Origin: Saprospiraceae bacterium UBA7328
Lineage (GTDB): Bacteria > Bacteroidota > Bacteroidia > Chitinophagales > Saprospiraceae
DNA: 5,653 bases
Assembly (NCBI GenBank): GCA_002471345.1
Contig: DKPS01000115.1
Location: 1-5,653 of the forward strand
Direction: 5' to 3'
The notes under the pieces were generated by a model. That model did no database searches and had not been told where the DNA came from. It saw nothing but the letters and a program-made list of their open reading frames with translations. The position numbers and the translations under genes were made by a program. Shown one piece after another: positions 1 to 5,653 of the stretch (within the stretch, counting starts at the first letter, position 1; every line of letters begins with the position of its first letter).

Positions 1-292
1 GTTTTTTGCAATTATCTATGATGGTGTATTCTTACTTTTATTATTGAGTTTGAAGGACTATCCCTTGGATAAACTAACTATTTCACTGATAACATTAAAT
101 CCCATCGACTTAGCTCGAATATTGATACTCATGAAATTAGATATGTCAGCTATGATGGGGTATACAGGGGCTGTTTTATCCAAGTTTTTAGGTAGGAATC
201 TTGGAATTATTTTCGTTTCTGTTTCACTATTGTTATGGACATTGATTCCGCTGTGGAGGATGCACAAGATTGGAATGAAGAAGGATTATTGA
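1..292 (+). CDS. nosY: NosY-like ABC-2 permease, C-terminal part (5' end outside window)
   Basis: The frame is open from base 2 to the TGA at 290-292, so this is the last 96 codons of a gene that begins to the left; the TTG at base 44 is internal, not a start. Visible are two hydrophobic stretches, one at the very beginning (FFAIIYDGVFLLLLL) and one near the end (LGIIFVSVSLLLW), flanking the segment NPIDLARILILMKLDMSAMMGYTGA, of which the NPIDL-R and D-SA-MGYTGA parts are what I recall from Bacteroidota NosY proteins. NosY is the inner-membrane permease that pairs with the ATPase NosF and the periplasmic protein NosD to support copper-centre assembly of nitrous oxide reductase NosZ. The protein ends in a short basic tail, as expected for a cytoplasmic C-terminus. 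The family call rests on memory of homologs, not on an alignment. Another ABC-2 permease is the alternative; the rest of the nos cluster would lie to the left. Confidence 0.82.
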   Translation, partial: FFAIIYDGVFLLLLLSLKDYPLDKLTISLITLNPIDLARILILMKLDMSAMMGYTGAVLSKFLGRNLGIIFVSVSLLLWTLIPLWRMHKIGMKKDY

Positions 293-365
293 TTTTTTTC
301 AATAATACTCAAACGTTCGACAAAATAAAAAAATCATCTCTTCATTTACAAGCTCATGCGCAGTT

Positions 366-411
366 TGAATTCATTCTAAAAAACCATTTCATAATAGGTT
401 TAATGAATTTG
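366..411 (+). other. Bulged stem-loop candidate in the nosY-P450 gap
   Basis: AATTCATT (368-375) is the exact reverse complement of AATGAATT (402-409), and inside it AAACC (381-385) is the reverse complement of GGTTT (397-401). The two stems abut on the 3' side and are separated by a five-base bulge (376-380) on the 5' side, giving 13 Watson-Crick pairs around an 11-base loop; two G-U pairs could extend it outward to 366 and 411. No T-tract follows, so it does not look like a standard intrinsic terminator of nosY. It lies 42 bases before the P450 start and could be leader RNA structure. The stem is AT-rich, so chance is a real possibility. The rest of this 160-base gap shows nothing else convincing. 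Confidence 0.35.
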
Positions 412-452
412 TATTTCCTCGGCCCTAACTTCAGATTATCTAAATTGGAGCA

Positions 453-1805
453 ATGTCAAAAGAGCAGTTACCTGTCATGCCTAGATGGAAGATTTTCATA
501 AACCTTCGAGCTTTTATGAAGAATCCTATCCCAATGATAGATAAAGCTATCTCGGAGCTTGGGGATTCTTATATCACATATCCAGGAGGAAAGAATAAAA
601 CTATAATAACTCGTGATCCAGGTTTGATTAAACATGTTATGCAAAAAAATCACACCAATTATGAAAAGTCTGAAATGCAAACTGATGTACTTGCAAAATA
701 CATTGGGAAAGGTTTATTGACTACTAATGGATCTTATTGGTTAAGACAAAGAAGAGTGATTCAACCTGGATTCCATAAGAAAAAACTGAATGCACTGGTA
801 GCCATAATGAATAAGGCGATAGAGGAATACTGTGATGAGTTTGAGATCCAGATAGATTCAGAACCAGTTGTGAATATGACAGAAGAGATGACTAAAATTA
901 CTCTTCATGTTGTAGCCAAAAGTCTTTTTAGTACTGGCATTGATCGGAGTAATACAGAGTATTTAGGTGAAAGTATAACAAGGCTGCAACATGCTATTGT
1001 AAAGCATATAAGAATGCCATTTTTAAATTGGTGGAGATCTTTAACTGGTTATAACAAAGCATCAATAAAACTAGCAGCTGATACTCAACAGATGTTAATG
1101 AATATTGTAGAAGAGAGAAAAAGAAACCAAGAAAAACCGGATGACCTTTTGGATATGCTCTTAGAGGTGAGATATGAAGATAACGGAGAAGCGATGTCTG
1201 ACCAACAAGTATTGGAAGAGTCATTAGTGCTTTTTGTTGCGGGTCATGAAACCTCCGCAAATGCTATGTCTTGGATGCATTATTTGTTGGATCAGAATCC
1301 AATAGAAAAAGCCAATATTCAAAAAGAGATTGATTCTATGGATGATCTAGATTTGACTATAGATTCAGTAATGAAAATGCAGTATATCTCTCGAGGAATT
1401 TCAGAATCAATGAGAATCTACCCTCCAGCCTGGATCACAGATAGAGTCGCTCTTGATAAAGATGAGTATGAAGGAACTAAAATTGAAAAAGGGGACATAA
1501 TTGCCCCATATATTTATGGAACACACCAAGACCAAAGGAAATGGAGTGAACCTCAAATTTTTAGACCTGAAAGATTCAAAAAGGAGAACATATCCAAAAA
1601 AGAATCTTACTCTTATTTTCCATTTGGTGGAGGCCCTAGATTGTGTATTGGTCAGCAGTTTGCACTCGTAGAGATGCAGTTGATTATCTACCATTTATAT
1701 AAAAGATTTGATTTTGAGTTGATTCCAAATCAAAAAATAGAAATGGAGCCATTGGTGACCCTAAGACCCCGAAATGGCATTATGATGAATGTGACAAAAA
1801 AGTAG
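453..1805 (+). CDS. Cytochrome P450 monooxygenase
   Basis: A complete 450-residue P450, a heme-thiolate enzyme that inserts one oxygen atom from O2 into an organic substrate. All family marks are present: the C-helix W96-x3-R100 that contacts a heme propionate; the I-helix oxygen-activation motif AGHETS (263-268) with the Glu266-Thr267 acid-alcohol pair; the K-helix ExxR as ESMR (318-321), followed by YPPAW; the PERF motif FRPERF (370-375); and the heme loop FGGGPRLCIG (391-400) with Cys398 as iron ligand. There is no N-terminal membrane anchor and no fused reductase, so it should be cytosolic and depend on separate redox proteins such as ferredoxin and its reductase, none of which is in the window. 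The motif style (AGHETS, YPPAW) recalls the CYP102/CYP110/CYP4-like group, many of which act on fatty acids or terpenoids; the substrate here is unknown. ATG 453 is the first start after an in-frame stop at 441; GGAG at 447-450 is only two bases away, closer than usual. The gene stands 160 bases after nosY and 140 before the peptidase gene. Confidence 0.96.
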   Translation: MSKEQLPVMPRWKIFINLRAFMKNPIPMIDKAISELGDSYITYPGGKNKTIITRDPGLIKHVMQKNHTNYEKSEMQTDVLAKYIGKGLLTTNGSYWLRQRRVIQPGFHKKKLNALVAIMNKAIEEYCDEFEIQIDSEPVVNMTEEMTKITLHVVAKSLFSTGIDRSNTEYLGESITRLQHAIVKHIRMPFLNWWRSLTGYNKASIKLAADTQQMLMNIVEERKRNQEKPDDLLDMLLEVRYEDNGEAMSDQQVLEESLVLFVAGHETSANAMSWMHYLLDQNPIEKANIQKEIDSMDDLDLTIDSVMKMQYISRGISESMRIYPPAWITDRVALDKDEYEGTKIEKGDIIAPYIYGTHQDQRKWSEPQIFRPERFKKENISKKESYSYFPFGGGPRLCIGQQFALVEMQLIIYHLYKRFDFELIPNQKIEMEPLVTLRPRNGIMMNVTKK

Positions 1806-1923
1806 TACAAAAGGAATTTTTATCTCTTTCGAAAATAGATGTTTAAACAGTGGTCAGTATTAGAATGATGGTGATTAGAAAATGTCCATTATCAGTCGTG
1901 AAATAATCAATTAGAATAGTAAC

Positions 1924-1945
1924 TTCATGAGCTTAAAATCATGAA
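1924..1945. repeat. Perfect inverted repeat abutting the tricorn start codon
   Basis: TTCATGA (1924-1930) and TCATGAA (1939-1945) are exact reverse complements, separated by eight bases (gcttaaaa). Because TCATGA is itself a palindrome, the arms also form direct repeats 14 bases apart (TCATGA at 1925-1930 and 1939-1944). The right arm ends one base before the ATG at 1946. It could be an operator for a dimeric regulator or, as RNA, a small hairpin beside the start codon that affects ribosome access. No Shine-Dalgarno sequence or clear Bacteroidota promoter (TTTG / TAnnTTTG) is visible in the 140-base gap 1806-1945, so the role is unproven and chance occurrence is possible. Confidence 0.35.
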
Positions 1946-1973
1946 ATGTATACTATCAATTTTAATTTGTTAG
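1941..1973 (+). other. Ten-codon out-of-frame ORF overlapping the tricorn start
   Basis: An ATG AAA five bases ahead of the assigned tricorn start opens another frame, encoding MKCILSILIC and stopping at TAG 1971-1973. It looks like the start of a signal peptide (Met-Lys, then hydrophobic). It may be a chance ATG, a short upstream ORF whose translation competes with the tricorn start, or the true N-terminus separated from the main frame by a missing base. Nothing in the sequence decides between these. Confidence 0.3.
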
Positions 1974-4900
1974 CTTTTTGCCTATTGTCCTTTTTGAGTT
2001 GCGATTTTTTATTTTCTCAAGGGTTTGATGGGTATTATCAATATCCAGATGTCCATAACGACAAGATTGCTTTTTGCGCAGAAGGAGATATCTGGACCGT
2101 TTCTCTTAAGGGCGGTCTAGCTCAAAGATTGACTACTCATGATGAGGATGAAAGATTTCCGAAATTTTCTCCAGATGGTCAATCTATTCTTTTCTCTGCT
2201 AGTTATGAAGGCCCTATTGAGTTGTTTACTATGCCAATAAATGGAGGAGAGACTACTCGATGGACTTATGAAAGAGATGCATCATATGCCAATGCCTGGA
2301 CTAAGGATGGATCTATTGTTTATGCAACAAGAGCATACAATAAAAAACCTGATTATAGACTGGTGAAAATCGATGTGAATTCTAAAGTTAAAAGCTTTAT
2401 TCCTTTGGACCAAGCAAGTGAAGCGAGTTTTGATGAAGATGGAAACACGGTATATTTTGTGCGCCCTGCCTATCATGGAAATGTGACTAAAAGATATAAA
2501 GGTGGAACTACAAGACAGGTTTGGAAATATACCGAAGGAAGTGAAGAAGCTATAAAACTTACAAAAAACTATGCAGGTGAAAGCCACCATCCTATGTTTT
2601 ATGATAATAGAGTATATTTTATCTCTGACAGAGATGGCATGATGAATATATGGTCAGTCGATACCGATGGAAATGACTTGATTCAGCATACAGAACATGC
2701 TGAATTTGATATCAGATATGCTAATATCTCTGATGGTAACATAGTGTATCAAATGGGTGCTGATCTATGGAAATACAACGTTTTAACTGATAATTCAAAT
2801 AAAATTGAAATTACCCTTAGATCTGATTTAGATCAGTTAAGAGAAAAATGGGAAGATAATCCATCTCAATATATCACTTCAGTTAACACTGATAAGAAGG
2901 GAGAAAAGATAGTAATCACAACAAGAGGGAGGGTATTTGTCAAGCCAGTGAATGATGGTCGTCTGGTGGAATTTACCAAAAAATCTAATGTAAGGTATCG
3001 GGACGCTACATTTTCTCACGATAGCAAAGATGTAATTGCGCTTTCAGATGAATCTGGAGAATTTGAATTTGTAAGCATGGCAGCGAATGGTTTAGGAGAC
3101 CATCGAAATATCACTGAGAATGGAAGTGTCCTAAGATATGCTGGAATACCTTCTGGAGATGGGAAATGGATAGCTTATGATGATTTGGAGAATAATATGT
3201 TCATTTTAAATGTGAGTACGGGAGTAAGTACTAAAGTATCAACTAATGAAGAAGGAATTTGGGACTTTTCCTGGTCTCCAGATAATAAATGGTTGGCATT
3301 CGTTCAGAGAGCTGATAATACAATGGCTCAAATTATAATTCACAATACCGTTTCAAATGAAAGCTTTGAGTTGACAACGGATAGAGCTAATAGTTACAAT
3401 CCAAGTTGGAGTCCAGATGGGAAATTTATTTATTTCTTATCAGACAGGAGTTTCACAACATTAGTGAGAAGTCCATGGGGTGCTAGACAACCCGAGCCAT
3501 ATTTTGATGCAAGTGAAAAGATATATCATGTTAATCTACAGAAAACTACAAGATCTCCTTTTAGGCCTAATGATGAACTTTTTAAGGACTCAAAAGAAAA
3601 CAAAGACACTTCTGTAATTGTCAGAATAGATCAAGATGGAATAAAAGAAAGAATAGAAGCGATACCAATTAAAGCAGGTAACTATAGAAACCTCGCCGTT
3701 AATGACAAAGCACTATACGTAATTTCAGGTGAAACCGGAGTGGGCGCTAAAAGCAATCTAAACTATATAAAAATTGATAATAAAGAACCTAAAATCAAAA
3801 ATATGGTTTCTGGTATCCGATCATTCAAATTGTCTGGAAATGGGAAAAATCTACTCATATCAAAAGGGAGAAATTTTTATATGGCTAATGCGGGTACAAG
3901 CTCTATTGGGAACCTTGAGGAGAGTAAAATAGATATGAGTGAGTGGAAATTTTCTATAAATACAAAGGAAGATTGGAAACAAATATTTACTGATGCTTGG
4001 AGAATGGAAAGAGACTATTTCTATGACAAAAATATGCATGGAGTAGATTGGAAGGCAATGCATGATAAATATCTACCTCTTGTAGATAGGGTCACCACTC
4101 GGACTGAGCTCTCAGATTTGATAGGGAGATTTGTCGGAGAGTTATCGGCACTTCATACGAGTGTCAGAGGTGGAGATATAAGAGATGATAATAAGAATAT
4201 ATCTGTGGCAAACTTGGGTGGGATGTTTAGTAGAGATGAAGAGAATGGAGGATTTAGAATAGAATATATTTATAAAGCAGACCCAGATTATCCAGAAAGT
4301 AAATCTCCATTGGATGATCCTTATTTGAATGTGAGGGAAGGGGACCTAATCACAGAAGTGAATGGCATAAAGGCCTTGACTGCAACGGATATAGGAGCAT
4401 TAATTCGGAATCAAGCAGGTAAGCAAGTAAGGTTGAAAATTAAAAGAAGTAATATTTTTCATGATATCATTGTAACGCCTATTGGAAGTGATTTTAATTT
4501 GAGGTATAAAGATTGGGAGTATGGGAACCGTACATATGTTGATGAAATGTCTCAAAATGATATAGGATACCTTCATCTCAGAGCAATGGGAGGAAACAAT
4601 ATCAATGATTTTTATAGAGAGTTTTATCCAGTTTTTAATCGAAGAGGCTTGATCATAGATGTGAGATATAACAATGGAGGAAATATAGACAGCTTTATCT
4701 TAGAGAAGCTGATGAGAAAGGCTTGGATGTATTGGAAATCCAGATCTGGAAAACCATATTGGAATATGCAATATGCATTCAGAGGACACATAGTTGTATT
4801 GGTGAATGAAAATACATATTCAGATGGTGAGGCATTCGCTGATGGATTCAGAGAATTGGGTCTTGGTGTAACTATTGGAACCAGAACATGGGGAGGGGAA

Positions 4901-5179
4901 ATATGGTTAAGTGGAGTTAATAGGTTGAGTGACAATGGTATAGCCCGAGCACCTATGATGGGTGTTTATGGAAATGGTGAATGGAGAATAGAAGGTCATG
5001 GTTTTGAACCTGATATTGAAATCGATAATTTACCTCATGCTACTTTTAATGGAAAAGATGCTCAGCTGGACAAAGCAATAGAGCACTTGAAAGGTCTCAT
5101 AGAAAAAGACCCAAGAGAAGTCCCTTCTCCACCTCCATATCCAGATAAATCATTCAAGAATAATAGTAAAAGTAATTAG
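1946..5179 (+). CDS. Secreted tricorn-like S41 peptidase with beta-propellers and PDZ domain
   Basis: A complete 1077-residue homolog of tricorn protease (MEROPS S41B type), which trims oligopeptides. Order: hydrophobic export signal (about 8-25, possible cleavage after Ser-Gln at 24-25); two predicted beta-propellers (about 28-310 and 311-650) with TolB/WD40-type turns such as FSPDG (74-78), WSPDN (443-447) and WSPDG (488-492); a helical C1 region (about 675-750); a PDZ domain (about 752-848) with REGDLITEVNG (797-807); and the S41 core (about 855-1050). By position the catalytic residues should be His737 (SALHTS), Ser959 followed by Asp960 (TYSDGE), matching tricorn His746 and Ser965-Asp966, and Glu1016 (IEGHG), matching Glu1023. 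The serine that precedes the histidine in archaeal tricorn is Leu736 here. The signal implies a periplasmic enzyme, unlike cytosolic archaeal tricorn. The tail is proline-rich (PSPPPYP, 1060-1066) and no type IX secretion domain is seen. Cys19 could make it a lipoprotein, but the preceding FLS is a poor lipobox. ATG 1946 is the first start after the in-frame TAA at 1934. Confidence 0.93.
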   Translation: MYTINFNLLAFCLLSFLSCDFLFSQGFDGYYQYPDVHNDKIAFCAEGDIWTVSLKGGLAQRLTTHDEDERFPKFSPDGQSILFSASYEGPIELFTMPINGGETTRWTYERDASYANAWTKDGSIVYATRAYNKKPDYRLVKIDVNSKVKSFIPLDQASEASFDEDGNTVYFVRPAYHGNVTKRYKGGTTRQVWKYTEGSEEAIKLTKNYAGESHHPMFYDNRVYFISDRDGMMNIWSVDTDGNDLIQHTEHAEFDIRYANISDGNIVYQMGADLWKYNVLTDNSNKIEITLRSDLDQLREKWEDNPSQYITSVNTDKKGEKIVITTRGRVFVKPVNDGRLVEFTKKSNVRYRDATFSHDSKDVIALSDESGEFEFVSMAANGLGDHRNITENGSVLRYAGIPSGDGKWIAYDDLENNMFILNVSTGVSTKVSTNEEGIWDFSWSPDNKWLAFVQRADNTMAQIIIHNTVSNESFELTTDRANSYNPSWSPDGKFIYFLSDRSFTTLVRSPWGARQPEPYFDASEKIYHVNLQKTTRSPFRPNDELFKDSKENKDTSVIVRIDQDGIKERIEAIPIKAGNYRNLAVNDKALYVISGETGVGAKSNLNYIKIDNKEPKIKNMVSGIRSFKLSGNGKNLLISKGRNFYMANAGTSSIGNLEESKIDMSEWKFSINTKEDWKQIFTDAWRMERDYFYDKNMHGVDWKAMHDKYLPLVDRVTTRTELSDLIGRFVGELSALHTSVRGGDIRDDNKNISVANLGGMFSRDEENGGFRIEYIYKADPDYPESKSPLDDPYLNVREGDLITEVNGIKALTATDIGALIRNQAGKQVRLKIKRSNIFHDIIVTPIGSDFNLRYKDWEYGNRTYVDEMSQNDIGYLHLRAMGGNNINDFYREFYPVFNRRGLIIDVRYNNGGNIDSFILEKLMRKAWMYWKSRSGKPYWNMQYAFRGHIVVLVNENTYSDGEAFADGFRELGLGVTIGTRTWGGEIWLSGVNRLSDNGIARAPMMGVYGNGEWRIEGHGFEPDIEIDNLPHATFNGKDAQLDKAIEHLKGLIEKDPREVPSPPPYPDKSFKNNSKSN

Positions 5180-5236
5180 CGTTCATTTCGTAGGGAGAAG
5201 TAACTTGCTATGGTTAATCTGAACAATTAAAGGATT

Positions 5237-5653
5237 CTAAAGATCGAGCTTCATTAGGAGGTCTGTCTGAAGTTCGTCTCCTAGTTTGAAATCGTGGGTG
5301 TCAAAGGTGTCAAAACCCATTTTTTTATAAAATCCTATAGCATTTTCATTTTTATTCCATACGCCTAGCCATACATATGATTTGCTAAGATTACGCCCTA
5401 TTTCTTTTGAGTAAGACACTAATTGAGCCCCAAATCCCATTTTATGAAAAGTCTGATCCACATAGATTCTTTCTATTTCGATGGCATTTAGGTCGGCTTT
5501 GTCCGTTTGAGCATCATTGATATTCAGCTTTAGATATCCAGCTATTTGTTCATTTTTAATGCCTTTATAAAAAAGACAATTGGGACTATCGTATTCTTTT
5601 GATAGTTGCTCATCTGAAAGGTTTTGAGTAAGATAAATTTGCATGTTTTCAGG
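5237..5653 (-). CDS. PaiA-like GNAT N-acetyltransferase (5' end outside window)
   Basis: Read on the - strand, the frame is open from the right edge to the TAG at 5237-5239, with 138 complete codons. The ATG at 5642-5644 is the first Met seen but is probably internal: the codons before it read Pro-Glu-Asn, and PENM followed by YL matches the segment about 35 residues into Bacillus subtilis PaiA (about 171 residues), as I recall it. Other PaiA-like segments, numbered from that Met, are AGYLKLNINDAQ (35-46), EIERIYV (56-62), WLGVWNKNENA (92-102) with FYKKMGF (105-111), and GDELQTDLLMK (122-132). Acetyl-CoA binding should use the motif A loop HKMGFG (67-72), where His stands in the usual Arg/Gln position. 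PaiA acetylates spermidine and spermine; this protein may act on polyamines or other small amines, which is inference. It is cytosolic, with no signal peptide in the visible part, and convergent with the peptidase gene, 57 bases apart, with no convincing terminator between them. Confidence 0.88.
   Translation of the reverse strand, partial: PENMQIYLTQNLSDEQLSKEYDSPNCLFYKGIKNEQIAGYLKLNINDAQTDKADLNAIEIERIYVDQTFHKMGFGAQLVSYSKEIGRNLSKSYVWLGVWNKNENAIGFYKKMGFDTFDTHDFKLGDELQTDLLMKLDL

Noticed and set aside
404..411. TGAATTTG as a Bacteroidota -7 promoter element for the P450 gene
   Set aside because: It differs from TAnnTTTG by one base, and no TTTG-like -33 element lies at the expected distance upstream; such near matches are common in AT-rich DNA.
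235..501. An 88-codon + strand frame overlapping the end of nosY and the start of the P450 gene
   Set aside because: It overlaps two well supported genes in another frame, spans the AT-rich gap and has no recognisable domain; the predicted protein looks like random translation.
1841..1848. GTTTAAAC palindrome (and TTTCGAAA at 1827-1834) after the P450 stop as a terminator or operator
   Set aside because: These are simple 8-base palindromes with no loop, no GC-rich stem and no T-tract; they are expected by chance in this composition.
4624..4935. Antisense 103-codon frame inside the S41 domain, and similar antisense frames at 468-680, 994-1260, 1407-1694, 2282-2590 and 3860-4063
   Set aside because: Each lies wholly or almost wholly inside a gene with clear conserved motifs on the + strand, and none shows a recognisable protein family.
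5214..5230. TTAAT-7-ATTAA as a terminator between the convergent peptidase and acetyltransferase genes
   Set aside because: The stem has only five A-T pairs and no T-tract on either strand; it is too weak to support.
1..5653. A novel multi-gene defence, mobile or biosynthetic system
   Set aside because: The four genes belong to known families, gaps are 57-160 bases, orientation is mixed, and there are no transposase, integrase, CRISPR repeats, tRNA or attachment-site duplications.

Overview
The window is AT-rich DNA (by eye roughly two thirds A+T) from a bacterium, most probably a marine or soil Bacteroidota of the Cytophagales type. The clues are the low GC, weak or absent Shine-Dalgarno sequences, a secreted tricorn-like S41 peptidase of about 1,080 residues of the kind common in that phylum, and a NosY-type permease end that resembles the Bacteroidota (clade II) nitrous oxide reductase clusters. 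The taxonomic call is inference from protein style, not from a database search.

Layout, left to right: (1) the last 96 codons of a NosY-like ABC-2 permease on the + strand, cut by the left edge; (2) a 160-base gap holding a bulged stem-loop candidate; (3) a complete 450-residue cytochrome P450 on the + strand with all the family signatures; (4) a 140-base gap ending in a perfect 7-base inverted repeat that touches the start codon of the next gene; (5) a complete 1077-residue tricorn-like peptidase on the + strand, with an export signal, two predicted beta-propellers, a PDZ domain and an S41 catalytic domain; (6) a 57-base convergent gap; (7) a PaiA-like GNAT acetyltransferase on the - strand whose 5' end lies beyond the right edge.

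How they fit together: the three + strand genes are co-directional but 140-160 bases apart, so a tight operon is not supported. NosY would belong to a nos (N2O reduction) cluster lying to the left. The P450 is a soluble monooxygenase whose redox partners are not in the window. The tricorn homolog is probably periplasmic and would cut peptides there. The acetyltransferase is an unrelated convergent gene. I see no mobile element, CRISPR array, RNA gene or novel multi-gene system. The points most worth checking are the N-terminus of the tricorn gene (an acidic/neutral signal peptide with an overlapping out-of-frame ATG) and the inverted repeats in the two + strand gaps.
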